From positions 17,430,087-17,494,086 of the forward strand of contig NC_049996.1 of the NCBI RefSeq assembly GCF_000003815.2: a stretch of 64,000 nucleotides of DNA, read 5' to 3'. The notes under the pieces were generated by a model. That model saw only the letters and a program-made list of their open reading frames with translations. It had not been told where the DNA came from and ran no database searches. Shown one piece after another: positions 1-14,200 of the stretch; position 1 is the stretch's first letter; each line of letters starts with the position of its first letter. This DNA comes from Branchiostoma floridae (lineage: Eukaryota > Chordata > Leptocardii > Amphioxiformes > Branchiostomatidae). The position numbers and the translations under genes were made by a program.

Positions 1-2026
1 TAGCCTACTATGAATGCATTAAAAGAACATGAATTCATGAAAATTCATGAACTTCATGGAAGATATTTGGCATCTGATTGTACTCTATAACAAGACAGAT
101 ATGACTTGGGAATTGATTGACTCGATACAATGTATTATCATTCTGTAACGTTAATGAATAAAGATTTAGCGCATCTAGCGCATATACATGATTTGAATCT
201 TAATCATGTATGTTTATTGACGAATATGCATTTGGAAAGAGAGCANNNNNNNNNNNNNNNNNNNNNNNNNNNNNNNNNNNNNNNNNNNNNNNNNNNNNNN
301 NNNNNNNNNNNNNNNNNNNNNNNNNNNNNNNNNNNNNNNNNNNNNNNNNNNNNNNNNNNNNNNNNNNNNNNNNNNNNNNNNNNNNNNNNNNNNNNNNNNN
401 NNNNNNNNNNNNNNNNNNNNNNNNNNNNNNNNNNNNNNNNNNNNNNNNNNNNNNNNNNNNNNNNNNNNNNNNNNNNNNNNNNNNNNNNNNNNNNNNNNNN
501 NNNNNNNNNNNNNNNNNNNNNNNNNNNNNNNNNNNNNNNNNNNNNNNNNNNNNNNNNNNNNNNNNNNNNNNNNNNNNNNNNNNNNNNNNNNNNNNNNNNN
601 NNNNNNNNNNNNNNNNNNNNNNNNNNNNNNNNNNNNNNNNNNNNNNNNNNNNNNNNNNNNNNNNNNNNNNNNNNNNNNNNNNNNNNNNNNNNNNNNNNNN
701 NNNNNNNNNNNNNNNNNNNNNNNNNNNNNNNNNNNNNNNNNNNNNNNNNNNNNNNNNNNNNNNNNNNNNNNNNNNNNNNNNNNNNNNNNNNNNNNNNNNN
801 NNNNNNNNNNNNNNNNNNNNNNNNNNNNNNNNNNNNNNNNNNNNNNNNNNNNNNNNNNNNNNNNNNNNNNNNNNNNNNNNNNNNNNNNNNNNNNNNNNNN
901 NNNNNNNNNNNNNNNNNNNNNNNNNNNNNNNNNNNNNNNNNNNNNNNNNNNNNNNNNNGCATAATTGATAAAAATCCACCACAACACGTAACCAAGGACA
1001 GACTGATCTGATATGTAGGTTCTCAATTTAAAATAAAAGTAATGGACTTGAAGTTCAACACAAAAGCAGAGTTCGAGGGGAAGTCTGTACCTTAGTACGC
1101 ACAGTTTCAGAGAAGGAATATGGTTCAAGTTCAAGTTTTCTTCCCAGCTTTCTGTTTCCATGTTGTTCTCTTGCTGAATGTTTGCTTCAAAATGTTCTGA
1201 GTGTAACAGAGGGGTTCAAGCATCGCCAAACTGACCATGCAAAATGGCTCTGAGCCTTTTAGCGTAGTGGTTTGTATTACAGGGTTTGTGGTCTGGCAGC
1301 CCGGTTTCATCGCAGGTTTGAATCCATGGAGTTAGGATAATGTTATCTGTTTCTACTCGCCTCTTACCACTGAAATAATTTGGTGTGGCCCAATATTCAA
1401 ACTCATACACGTACCTAGTAAGTAGATCATGGCAGACGTCAATTCAAACCTGATCAAAAAATCTCCCCATTATTGAGCCGTACATTCGTATCCACAGAAG
1501 CGACTATAAATCATATTGGACACAACACGGCTTGTCCCTGGTGTTAAGGGAAATTGGCAATTTGAGAAGAAAATTCATATCAAGGAACCAGATGTGGCAT
1601 TTATATTGAAGAACATTGTGCAAATCAGATCATAGTATACACATTTGTCAGGTTTGTGTCATACACGATGCACATATTGTGAGTCTTAGTGACATGGGGC
1701 AGATATGATGAAACATAATACACAGCAAGGGGGTCACTGTTTGCAGCTATACGTTATAAATTCCAAAAGTGAACAAAATACAGCTTAAAATGCTCTGTTC
1801 AATCCTGGGCACATTTCCCGGTCTAAGATATTGAGATGGAATGCAGGACACAGATTAATGGTTTATATAACTCGATAAAAAGCCTTTATAGTGTGCATGG
1901 TGAAAGGGCCTTGGAAATCAGATATGGACCACATGAAAACAGAAGGGTAGGAGCCGTAGGGGATTCTACTCTCATCTGACTGTGTTCCCTCAATGAAACT
2001 GTGTGTACCAAGGTTCAGGTTTTCCC

Positions 2027-2400
2027 TCAGGCCACACCAATTTAATTTCTTGGTTCACGGATTTTTTCATAAAAAATCGGGAGCGAGAGGGCGAAATAAA
2101 AATAAAAATTGTAAAATGGTTGGGGTAAAGGTAACGGCTAATGCAAAACATAAGGAAAAAAAGTTTTCAGCTTGAAAAAAGTACAAAAACACTATTATTT
2201 TACAGTAACAGCACCTGTACCCACACTTTAAGGAGCTTATAATATAAAGGCCAATTTGCTACACCAGAAAGTTGGTGAATGGTTTCATTAATGGTGAAAA
2301 TTTGCTGAGTGGTAATTTATTTTTATTTTTTTCCCCAAAAAATAGGAGCGAGCGAATCCGTGAACCAAGAGATAAATTGGTGTGGCCTCAGACTCTGGTT
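2027..2400. mobile_element. MITE-like element with long inverted ends
   Basis: The left end (AGGCCACACCAATTTAATTT, then a TTGGTTCACGGATT stretch) reappears reverse-complemented at about 2345-2390 (AATCCGTGAACCAAGAGATA, then AATTGGTGTGGCCT). The inverted ends are roughly 60-80 bp, with AT-rich sequence between and no coding capacity. A related fragment lies at about 20060-20115. This is a non-autonomous DNA element by structure; the superfamily is not assigned. Confidence 0.6.
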
Positions 2401-3184
2401 TTCATTTGGTTTACAATTTTCAGTTAGTANNNNNNNNNNNNNNNNNNNNNNNNNNNNNNNNNNNNNNNNNNNNNNNNNNNNNNNNNNNNNNNNNNNNNNN
2501 NNNNNNNNNNNNNNNNNNNNNNNNNNNNNNNNNNNNNNNNNNNNNNNNNNNNNNNNNNNNNNNNNNNNNNNNNNNNNNNNNNNNNNNNNNNNNNNNNNNN
2601 NNNNNNNNNNNNNNNNNNNNNNNNNNNNNNNNNNNNNNNNNNNNNNNNNNNNNNNNNNNNNNNNNNNNNNNNNNNNNNNNNNNNNNNNNNNNNNNNNNNN
2701 NNNNNNNNNNNNNNNNNNNNNNNNNNNNNNNNNNNNNNNNNNNNNNNNNNNNNNNNNNNNNNNNNNNNNNNNNNNNNNNNNNNNNNNNNNNNNNNNNNNN
2801 NNNNNNNNNNNNNNNNNNNNNNNNNNNNNNNNNNNNNNNNNNNNNNNNNNNNNNNNNNNNNNNNNNNNNNNNNNNNNNNNNNNNNNNNNNNNNNNNNNNN
2901 NNNNNNNNNNNNNNNNNNNNNNNNNNNNNNNNNNNNNNNNNNNNNNNNNNNNNNNNNNNNNNNNNNNNNNNNNNNNNNNNNNNNNNNNNNNNNNNNNNNN
3001 NNNNNNNNNNTTCGTTGGGACAAACATATGGAGCCCAAATGATATGATAATAATAATAATGGGTAGGAGCCGTAGGGGAATTCTGCTCTTATCTGACTAT
3101 GTTCACTCAATAAAACTGAGTGTACCATTAGGTAAGACTTTCTCCTTACGTAGACTATGTTTTCAATTTGATTTCCAGTTCCAG

Positions 3185-3960
3185 ATCTGAAAACCAACAA
3201 ATTCTGATGGTATGCCCTTGCACTGACACCATATTATGTACATTATCAAATCATATAATATCCATGCATCCTGATTCAGTAGAATTGAGCACGATATGAT
3301 GTACATTTTGTAACTCTGTTTTCACGTTCATCTTTTAGATGAAATGTTTTCTTAAGATCCGCAAACCAACAAATTAAGATGGTCTGTCCTAATACTGAAA
3401 TCATCATAGAATGGAAATATATATTTTCCATCCATCCTAAAATAGGGCACAATATGATGCACATTTTGTAACTGTTTTCACGTTTATTGTTTGGATCGGC
3501 ATTTTTTTCTTTAGATCCGCTAACCAACAAATTAAGATAGTTTGTGCTAATACTGACATCAAATTATGTATATTATAGAAACATATAATCTCCATTCTTT
3601 CTGATTTTAAATTAGTAAAATTGGGCACAATATAATGTACACTTTGTAACTGTTACATTACTCTGTTTTCAAGTTGATCTTTTAGATCAGCATTTAATTC
3701 TTTCAGAAATGCAAACCAACAAATTAAGATGGATTGTCCTAATACTGACATCATATTATGCATCAGTAAAATTGGACATGATATGAAGTACATATTGCAT
3801 CTCTGTTTTCACACAAATCATTTAGAACAGCATCATTTCTGCTATAGATCCGCAAACCAACAAATTAACTCGACATGCCCCTACTATACTGTCATCGTAA
3901 TTTGTACATCATATAGGGACATCACATCTCCACCCTCCTGACTCAGTAACAAGCTGTACA
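3185..3960. repeat. Degenerate tandem repeat, about 140-190 bp unit, five copies
   Basis: The core AACCAACAAATTAAGATGG-like block, followed by a tract like CTAATACTGACATCATATTATG and then GTACATTTTGTAACTCTGTTTT, recurs at about 3192, 3363, 3522, 3714 and 3857. Copies have diverged by substitutions and small indels. No coding signal. Confidence 0.7.
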
Positions 3961-4084
3961 CACATAGCACACAGGGCTGGAGTGTGTAAGGGACCAGGTT
4001 AGGGGAATGCCCTTATCATTTTACCGTATGGAAAGAACATTCCAGTTCAGTGCCCGGCTGATAACTCCTGAGGGAGAGGATAAG

Positions 4085-4165
4085 ACGGGGTTATAAATAG
4101 CACCGACGAGCCGCGCCGGTATTGACTCTACCCGAGGTGTGAAGGAGACGTCCTCCTTATAAACA
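4085..4165 (+). promoter_or_regulatory. Candidate muscle promoter (TATA/MEF2-like box)
   Basis: TTATAAATAG at 4091-4100 fits both a TATA box and the MEF2 consensus YTAWWWWTAR. Local sequence changes from AT-rich to GC-rich just downstream, and a second CTTATAAAC lies at about 4156. The next plausible coding exon on this strand starts at 5186, leaving an inferred leader of about 1 kb that may itself be spliced. Role as a promoter is inference; there is no transcript evidence. Confidence 0.35.
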
Positions 4166-4620
4166 CAGAGTTCCTCCCGCAGGGAGTTTTCCTTGAGGAG
4201 ACTGAGAAGGTACTTTCACTTTCACAAAGGATTGGGCTGTGAAAAAGGGAAAGTGATGGAAAAGACTTTCTCCTACTGGATCTTCAAGATGCACCTGCCA
4301 ACGCGTCTTTAAGGATCTGTGTTCTAACTTCAAGTCTGCATCAAGGAGGAGTTGCAATCCAGATAGGGAAGGAATTCTGAAGACGCCAATTGTCAGAACC
4401 CTGGAGCAGTTCCTTAAGAATTTCCTTGAAGACTCTGAAGCAGACACATGACGTCTTAAGGTCATTACCAGTATCAGTCCGGGCGGATTTCCGACGGATA
4501 AAAAAAGCGTCGTCCCGGCGATGCCTTATCGCTGGCATCAACCTTCAGAAAACCAGCCGGGATGTTTTTGAGCCCCTCATGCCGTCACACTGAGCCATCG
4601 CGAGATCTGCTCCGGCCATT

Positions 4621-5010
4621 TCTGCAGCCTCTCATCCACCAACCGCTTTGTAACCTCACTCCTCTGGTCTATCAATCCGTCACAAGTTGTGTGGACAACC
4701 CTGCGTATCAAACATCGAGTCTTGCAGCCGCCCATCCACCAACAGCTTTGTAACATCCCTCCTCTAGTCCACATATCCATCACAAGTTGTGTGGACGACT
4801 GTACATATCACAGATCGAGTCTTGCAGCCGCCCATCCACCAACAGCTTTGTAACATCCCTCCTCTAGTCCACATATCCGTCACAAGTTGTGTGAACGACT
4901 GTACATATCACAGATCGGGTCCTGCAACCGCCCATCCACCAACAGCTTTGTAACATCCCTGCTCCAGTCTATCAATCCATCACAAGTTGTGTGAACGACC
5001 CTGCGTTTTG
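4621..5010. repeat. Tandem 100-bp repeat, four copies
   Basis: Units begin at about 4621, 4721, 4821 and 4921 with the pattern CTTGCAGCCGCCCATCCACC, then AGCTTTGTAACATCCCT and CACAAGTTGTGTGGACGAC. Spacing is exactly 100 bp between the inner units. The array sits between the candidate promoter and the candidate first coding exon. Confidence 0.85.
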
Positions 5011-5185
5011 CGGCCTTCAGTATTACGGTTGTATCCGGCAGTTTCAAAACCCGCCTGGCTATTCAGTAACCACTCATTGGATCAGTGTAGTCGGTTGTTT
5101 CGCCGTTCCAGTTCTGCCTCTCCGTAGTCCAGCCTTTGCTGATGTTTGATCGGTGTTAGTCAAGCGGTTTGAGGCCTGTGGAAGG

Positions 5186-5237
5186 ATGACATGTTTCCTG
5201 AGCTGCTGTATTCACCCTGGGGGCAGGGACTCGTACG
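5186..5237 (+). CDS. Exon 1 (candidate first coding exon)
   Basis: An ATG with A at -3 starts a 17-codon exon ([17 protein letters not shown]) that ends in phase 1 at a strong donor, TACG|GTAAGT. An in-frame TGA lies at 5147, so this ATG is the first in its frame after a stop. Phase 1 matches exon 2, about 10.6 kb downstream. Three clustered cysteines near the N-terminus could be lipidated, but that is speculation. If correct, this isoform begins directly at an FN3 domain. An alternative is that exon 2 splices to Ig exons outside the window. Confidence 0.45.
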
Positions 5238-8200
5238 GTAAGTCTGCGTGGGGCGATGGTGCGTTATGTCGTGTTGCTAGAGTTTCATTAATTAATTTAG
5301 CACCTAAATCACTAAATTAATTTAGCATCTAAATCACATCCTACTCAAATTGTACTTAGAATCACTAGGAGATGTACCCTATTCACCTTGACCTGTACTT
5401 ACCTTGTTAGAAAGCAAAAACGTACAATAAAGGTCTTCACTCATTCATTCATTATAGACAGATGGAGCATGCATTTTACTGTAAGATTCAACATTTTGTC
5501 CTAAGGATAGGAAGTACAATTCCTATATGATGTTGAGCTCAGGCAAAGGTGCTAAATGTTTTTGTTGTTGATGGTGGGTTATGTCGTGTCACTAGACTTG
5601 GTCTAGAGTTTTATTTCAGAAGGATCCTGTATTTTTCTGCTAGATGCAACATTTTGTCCTAAAGATAGGAAATATAATTCCTATATGATGTTGATCTCAA
5701 CAGGCTCCAAAGATACTAAATGTTTTTGTTGATGGTGGGTTATGTCGTGTCACTAGTTTAGAGTTTCATTTCAGATGGAGCCTGCATTTTTCTGTTAGAT
5801 GCAACACTAAAGATAGGAAGTACAATTCCTATGTCATGTTGAGCGCAGGCAAAGATACTAAATGTTTTTCATTGATGCTGGGTTATATATGTCATGTCAC
5901 GAATTTGATTAATGACAGAAGAAGCCTGCTTTTTACTGTAAAATGCAACATTTTATCCTAGTCAGTAGTAGTAGTAGTAGTATCCAGTTCTAAAGATAGG
6001 AAATACAATTCCTATGTCATCTTGAGCTCTGGCAAAGATACTAAATGTTTTCATTGATGGTGGATTATGTCGTGTCACTTAGTTTGATCAACGACATATG
6101 GAGCCAGATATTTACAGTAAAATGTTAGAACATTTTGTTCTAAAACTAGGATGTATTTCCTATATTGGCATAGATGTAGAAATATAACGTACATCCTAGG
6201 CAATGATACTAAATGTTTTTGGTTGATAATAAACCCATCATGTCATGTCACTTGGGTTTGATCAGTGACATATGGAGCCTGCTTTTTACCATAAAATGCA
6301 ACATTTCATCGTAAAGCTAGGATGTACATTTATTATTTTGGCAAAGATGTTACAATAGGAATATAATGTGCATCCTAGGCAAAGATGATCCATGTTTTTG
6401 CTGATGGTGGGTTGTGTAAGGAGTAGGACTTGATAAATGCAGTGAGATTTCATTTGTGTTACATCTCATTACTTTGGGAGGTAAGATGTTTCAGAAGTAA
6501 TCACTATGTAACTGTGCGTACCCCAGTAATGTGTTTAGCCAAGGAGAGAGAATAATCTATGTATGGTTCAGGTTACTCATATGGCACAAATCTCTCGAGA
6601 TGACGGAGGGTTATGTCTTGCCTGTAGAGCGTGATTCAGACAGATTTTCAATTTTGTCTTCATCTATTTTACACACTCAGGGTAAAGCCCCAGGATGCAC
6701 GCCTTAGATGTGGGAATGTGGGGATCAAAAATATAATAATAATCTGTACTGCATGTTCACGCCCGTAGGCTAAATGCACAAATGACCACAATGGATGAAA
6801 ATGAGAAAAAAAATTATGTATACAGTAAACTCGACTAATGGAAAATGATCAAAATTATCATGATAAAGCAGGAAAGAGGATCCTATTGGCCCCTCTATTG
6901 AAATTGTTCAACTTACAGTACATTTTCGAAGGGGATCTTTTCAAAAACATGATCTAAAAGTATATACATGTACATAAATATACTAAGATATGAAAAGGTG
7001 CTCAAAAACAGGGAATGTCTTATGACAGTACTTTGAAATAAAAAATTTGTATCTGTGATAAGGTGCTTAAAGGATTGGGGATTATGTACCAGGACCTAAG
7101 GACTGCCATATGTAAAGCTAGTATTACATGGTACTTTGTTCAGCCAAGGAGAGAGAATTAACGCTGTATGTTTTCAGTGACATATGGTACAAAGCTAGGG
7201 TGCTGTGTGACAGTGAGTTGAGCTTGATTCACAATAGACTGAGACAGATTTGTACTTTTCCTTTTTTGTTGACTGTTCTTGTCTTTATAAACAATTTGAA
7301 GATAATTGTCATAACTCATTACTGTTGCGTCCCTAAATTCGGCATTTATTGTTTTGTGTAACTGGGCCCATTGAAAATCAATACGACAGCATTGAGTGGC
7401 CACCCATGTGTCTGAAACTTCAATAAAAGATTAAACAAAAGACAACACTACATGCAAGTCCTGAATTGTATGATTTGCTTAGTACATACAATAGATACAT
7501 TGTACATAGTTTACATACAATATCAGTTCAATTTCACATCTATTTGGATACTCAATTATTCCATAAATTCCCCTGCAGTCTTCAGAGTTATTGTTATGGG
7601 ATGGCATCCAAAACGTCCCTCTTTAGTGAATTCATCCAGTCACTTGTGTTCATTTTGTACTGCAATACTACAATAATATTTTACCTGTGTGAATGTCTAA
7701 CCTTTGCCAAAGTATTTGGTATTAAACATCTCTGACAGAGCTTACTTGTGCCTTTCAAAGTGTTAGAGGGCACCTTGGATTATGCCACGGATGTTCCTTA
7801 CATGAACACACAGCTCGTGTTACGGACTCTTGTGCTGAACCCAGTAGTTATGACGGGCTTACAGGGCCTACATGTATAATACAGTGTGTCACCTTTATCT
7901 GAGGGTAACCTACTGTATATTAGTTGTGCGTAAAAAAAAACGTATGTAGGGATGTGAAGTCGACGGACAGTGGTTTCAAATCGGAACATTTTGAAAATAT
8001 TGCAAATTTGAAACCACTGTCAGCAGACTTAATACTCCTAAATGTGCTATTTTTAAGACAACGAATAAAGGTCACCCCACGGATAAAGGTGACCCAGTGT
8101 TATATGTACAGTGTACAGTAGCTGTGTCAGGAGGTCGATGCTTAAACATGAATGTTGTTACATTTGATGGAGTCAGAAGAATTGCCTTTTTTTACTCCCG

Positions 8201-11200
8201 TTGATGTCTCTTTGCTTCATAGACTGTACCAGGGTTATAGCCAGCCTGAAATAATTTTCTGTCCCCTCGATTTTGAATACGATCGAGTGCGCAAGGCGCC
8301 AGACGTTGCAACATTTCTAGGGTGGTACGGGCGCATGCACCCCCAGAAAATTTTGGAATCTAGACCCTCTGAGAAACAAAATTTCCTTCATTTTGAGGAT
8401 ACATTTTACTGGTAGACTAAGCTGTTCAATGGCATCTGTTTTGGTGAAAAATTACACAAGGGAGACAGTTTTATTATATCTTTTCATAACGATTTTTGTC
8501 CGTCACAGAGGATGGAATGGTCAAAATTTTTTTCCGTCCCCAGCTGCAAAATTCCTACAAAGGACGGAAGGACGGGTGCTGGCTACAACCCTGCACTGTA
8601 CCCATGTCTTGTTGCCACTCACTGACAGGTAATTGGTATTATAATATTTGTTTATGACAGTGATAAGTGTCAATGGCTGAATTACAAGATGGCAAAGTCT
8701 GATAAATGCAGAGCCTTTAGCTGCATCCCTCATTCCATCTTGACAGAATATGACCCCCAAAAAAATATAAAACCTGTCTTGAAGCCTCTATAGTGTATGC
8801 TTGAAGACCACCTGGCCAATGTCGCCACTTTTTGGTGGTGCCTTAGACATTCGTCGATGTAGGTTAGACATCCAGGTAATAAGATACGCCAAAAAGTAGT
8901 TACTCAAGCTACTGCCTTAGACATTATTTTTTAACAGATGTATTCATTTAAGAATCCTGTCTGTATATAGTGACCAACTGCCCACACAGACCAACTTTCA
9001 TTGGTGCCCTGAACGTCATTTAGCTGTAATCGCTATTCTGTCATTTTGAACGGCTGAATATTAATAATCGGCATGCCTAATATTTCAGACAATTAAGATT
9101 TAATTAGATCACACCAGCACTGGTTTTGCCAACTGTCCACATATTAGACCTGATTCTATAGCCTATCTCTGATCAGTGGTCTTTTTCAAGGGGCTTTTGA
9201 CTTTTACAGAATCTGATCTTGTTGTATATTTCAACATTTCACTAATGGAACCATCTAAACTACTGCTTAAAAAGATATCAAGTGTACTTTAGTACCAGGC
9301 TTGGCAGAAACTGAATGAACACTGGGTTTTGCAACTTGTCCACATAGATTAGTTTCTACAGGTTCCCCAAGTGGTGTTCTTCAATGGACACTTCTGACTG
9401 TAACAGTTGTAAAGTCCAACATTTCACTAATGGAACTACCCATGCTTGTACTTAAAAAGATATCAAGTTGCACTTTAGTACCAGGCTGTTCAGAACCCAG
9501 AGGACCTGAATGAAGATAAGATAATGTAACCTGTTCTAACACTATCTCCTGAATCTAAATGTCTGACAATAACAGCCGACATTTAGATGAGGGAGATAAA
9601 TGAAATGTTAGAACAGATGATTATCTTGGATTCATGGTTTGAATCATCGCCCTACTTTTCTCCTGTAGTGAAGAAGGTTTTCTGCTTGACTGACTTGACT
9701 TTATTCAGATCCACTTTTAGCTTACAACATTATGTTACCAGCTATTCTTCCAGTGGTCTACATAAAATACATTAATACACGCACAACATTACATACATAC
9801 AAACATAATATGTACATTGCAAACTATACAGCTGAGAGAAAAAACAATTTCATTTAGTAACTGTGTTCCAGTGGCAAGCCATTCGGTAGAGGAAGCGCTT
9901 CCTTTCTGCATTGGTCCTAGGTTTTGACAGTTTGATGCAGTTTGTTGTTGTTGACCGAGTTTGGCAACGACTGTTGGTTGACTGGAATGTGAGTTGGTTG
10001 TACAATGTTTTTGGTAGTCGTGCGTGCACTATCCTGCTGGCCAGTTTCATCCATGGCAAAAGCAATATTATAATTCATTACAAAAATGTAATTCTCGTAT
10101 TTGTGAAAAATGCTTGATAGGAAGAAAATTCAACATGAAAACAGAGTTTGTACCAATTGTATCGGATTCCACAATTTGAAGGAGTCCTCTTAATAAAATT
10201 TTGCACAAAAAATGTCAATCAATTCTTTGTTGAAGCCTGTTCATGTAAGAAAGGTACCAGGTACTTTTTTTAAAACTGCTAACCATGATTTAAGGCTATC
10301 TGGGACTGCCTCAGGAAAATGACTGTGCATTTTACAATTCTATCATCAAAATGGATATCTTTATGGATGTATGATTAGATAGCACGTCAACCGATGATGA
10401 TGATGATGATGATGATAAGATAGCAGCTTTATACTAAATTATAGTTCTGATGATGACATAGCGGTATAATCTTTTGTTACTATTCCTGGCCATGCTAATA
10501 CATTTCCTCGGTGGCCAGGCACTTTTGAAGTAAAAATTCAGCAAGAGTACAAGATGAAAACAGAAGGCTGGGTGGAAAACTAAATGAACCAGGCTATAAC
10601 CCAGAAGGCTTAAGTCCCAATTGCACCAGTGCCCGTAAGAGAGGTATGTAGTCTAACTAGACTAGGCTCCAAAGCCACAAATTTGTCCCGGTGGACTGTC
10701 GAATACCAGAGGTACCCCTTGGTGTTCCCCACGGGTAGGTCATGGCCTATATTTGTTACCGGGTCCGGGTTCATTTTAAGTCCGGCTAAAATTCAACCCC
10801 GTGCCCGGCTGGGCCCAAAAATACCTTGGGAGCTGCAAAGTTTCCCACAGGGCCAGGTAGAAGTCAGGCCTCCTTTTTCAATAAGGACCTAAGCCTTAAA
10901 CTGTACAGACTTTCTAGTCTCCAAGCAGATTCCCAGTGTAAGTATCAAAGCCGGCCAAGGAGTATAGCCGCCGAGAGTCAATCTGTCGCCTACCGGAATA
11001 CAGAACCTCCGGTCGCAAACACACACCCAGGCCGGCTACACTCCTCTGGCAGCTTTTGATACAATCTTTTGCTACCGTAGGATCTGACTGGAGATTACAG
11101 AGTTTCCCAACAGACTCTGTTTTCATGTTGGTTCCAAGAACCAAGGAATTACCTTGTCGCTGCCTAAAGAGCACCCCCTGCGGGCTTATTCCCCCTGACT

Positions 11201-14200
11201 GAGCTGTAAGTGACAGTCTGCGTGGGTAATTCATGGGGCCACGTGGGTTTTATCTACGCTTCCCACGTGGGTTATTTGTGGTGCCCACGCAGGTAAACAC
11301 GTGTCGGTGTAAGATAGGGGGGTGTCGCATTAAGTGGCTTTGCTGCGTGACAATGATGAACAACACTAAAATCACAGCTGGGCTACAGCAATGCTGGAAA
11401 CTGATGCATTGGATATTTATTCAGAGTAACTGCAGACTGAAACATTTCTTGAACTTCAGACTGAAACATTTCTTGAACTTCAGACTGAAACATTTCTTGA
11501 ACTTCAGACTGAAACATTTCTGAACTAAAAATTAAGAAGACAAAATTTTTTTTTTGGGGGGGGGGGGCTAGGATTAAAATAGTGTGTATAACGCAAACTC
11601 CGCTATCCGGAGCTGGTAGGACGGGCCTGAGAAGCGAGATTAAATCAGGCTAGCATTAAAATACCATGGTCAAAAAAACATACTATCTCTTTGCTGCAAA
11701 ATGTAGTTCGTACATTCAGTCAGAATATTTCCATCCCCCAACATTGTAAGTTGTTAAATGAAATAAATTTTAAACTTCTCTGCAAAAACTTTATCAATCA
11801 GTATTTCAAGCCTTGAGACCCACAACCGAAGCAAATTTTGAAGTAAAGCTTAACTTAGCTATAATAGAGGACCCAGACTTTTGTTACTGCTTGCAAAGTG
11901 TACGGGCTATATATATCTACTACCAAACAACCATGACAAATACCATGTCCAGAATAGATAGAAGAAGAAGAACTTTATTGCACGACAACTGTAGAGGATA
12001 CAGTGTTTGGCAACTTGAACATACAATACATACAGAACAGAACACTACATGAGTTACTAGTATCTAAAAATCTAACAGACTAATCTATTTTACACATGGT
12101 ATAATATTTACAATCAGGCTATCATTATGTGCTGGTTCATGATAGTATAATATCGTCACGTTTTTTATATGAGTTATATATAAATTGACCGACATAGGCA
12201 GATATATCAGCAGGACATGATAGTAACATATTGAACATTTCTGTCTTGGTAGGTGGTAACATAGTATCAGATTTGCATTTAATAGACTGTAACATTTTTT
12301 GTCTCTCTCTATCATAAGTTGGACAATCCATTATAAAGTGGGATTCATTTTCAATATTATCATGGCATGTTGGACACAGTCTCTCACTGGCTGGTGTGTT
12401 GTGATGTCTACCCTTTTCGATTTGTAGGGAGTGGGCACTAATTCTTAGTTTCGTAATGATATTTCTAAAGGATTTGTTTTGAACAGTTGAAAGGTAATTT
12501 TCAAGACAGAAATCTTTTTTGATTCTGCAATAAGTACTAAGTTTGCTTAGACTTCTTATTTCTTGTCTCCAGCCAGAGAGAAATGTGTCTATCAGGCGGT
12601 TTTTGAATAAATTTCCAAACTGATTGGCATTCACCGCAGGGTTGAGCCAAACAGTTTGGAAACCGTGTCTACATAACATGTCTTGTACATGGACAGCCCA
12701 GTCTTGTTGTAGCTGAACAGAAGTATTGTAAGCTTTCTTTACGAGTCTGTCATTTGGGAGACTATGTAATCTAAGCCAATATTTTATCAACTGTGTTTGT
12801 GAATCAATGTATAGAGGAAAAACTCCAAGCTCACCCCTGACCGCGGCGTTAATAGAGCTTTTGGGAATGCCGAGAGTAATTTTGCAATAGTTCAATAGTA
12901 CAAACTCTAAATCCGCAATTTCATAGGATACTGTTGGTTGCTGTAGTGTTACGTTTTGTCTGTTAAGTACGTTTGATTGATAGATAATGTTTAGTTTGTC
13001 ACTGTATTTTTGAAATCGAACAAGGACAGGGCGCGGTGTGGAGGTGTCTGATGTTTTGCCGATACGAGAAGCTCTGAGGATGTGAATTTCTGATCCCAGT
13101 GTCGTACTGAGGATCCTAGCTATTGAATCTCTGGTATTCTCATTTTGACTTTCTTCTATACCATGGAATATAAGGTCTCTACCTTGAGCGTTAGTTCCAA
13201 GAACTTCACCACAGTATAGAAGAATTGGTTTGATACAACTGTTGAATAGGTCAAGTGCTAGTCGAATGGATGGATTGAAATTTGTGGATAAAAGTGATTT
13301 TAGTTTAAAGGAAGCCCGAAGAGCTTTCAATCTTAGCTGTTTGTTGGCGCGGTTAAATGAACCTGAGGGGGTTAGATCGACTCCTAGGTATGTATAAGAA
13401 GTTGTAATATCAATTGTGCGGCCTTGTATTTTATATGTAGAATGTTGACTGTTTGTCCGTCCATTTTTTGTGAATATCATTACTTTAGTTTTCTTTTCAT
13501 TTATTGATAATTTCCAAATGGAGCAAAATTGGTCAAGTGTTCTTAGACATTCCTTCAGGCCTGATTCAGATTTTGATAGAAGAACGAGATCATCTGCCCA
13601 GAATAAGCTGTTGATGGGTGTGTCTTGTAGAATGAGAGGATCAGACGCTCGTGAATTTAATATGTTAGGAAGATCGTTTAGATATAAATTAAAGAGGAGG
13701 GGGCTAAGGTTACACCCTTGTCGCACCCCACATGATGATTGAAAGTATGGTGATAGGCCATTTGGTGTTTTTACGCAATATCTTACGTTAGAGTACATTG
13801 ATTTAATGATTTTGAAGAAGTTCCCCCCTATACCTGATGACAAAAGTTTGTAAAATAAACCGTTCCGCCACACAGAATCAAACGCCTTGCGGAAATCAAC
13901 GAAACAAGCATATAGTTTACCTGCAGGTTTGGAGATTTGTTGGTCAATCAGTGTTTTAAGCACAAAAACATTATCGCTTGTTCTAAAGTTTTTTCTGAAT
14001 CCAGATTGGAAAGGGGACAATAAGTTTTCGCTTTCTAAGTAATTTTGCAGTCTTTTGTTTAAGATGAATGTGAATAATTTGCCAACACAGCTGGATACAA
14101 AAGTTAGATTTTCTGCTGCAGTCCCAAGAAAAGCTGCCAGGGGCTTCAAATCTAGCCATCTCTTCAATTTGTCAAAACCTAACCACATTCTAAATATCAT

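Larger units (their letters stand above)
1..4080. other. Upstream non-coding region with two assembly gaps
   Basis: I find no supportable gene here. N runs occupy 246-958 and 2430-3010. A block at about 1945-2025 (GGTAGGAGCCGTAGG...) recurs at about 3060-3145. The rest is AT-rich sequence plus the inverted-repeat element and tandem array listed separately. Any 5' exons of a longer isoform of the downstream kinase gene would have to lie in the gaps or further upstream. Confidence 0.6.

Noticed and set aside
200-1161. Long open frames across the first N run on both strands (and the same at 2309-3200)
   Set aside because: They consist almost entirely of N; the called residues are few and unlike any protein.
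8152-8632. Small protein-coding gene
   Set aside because: Overlapping short frames without splice support or known domain; the DNA resembles a dispersed repeat.
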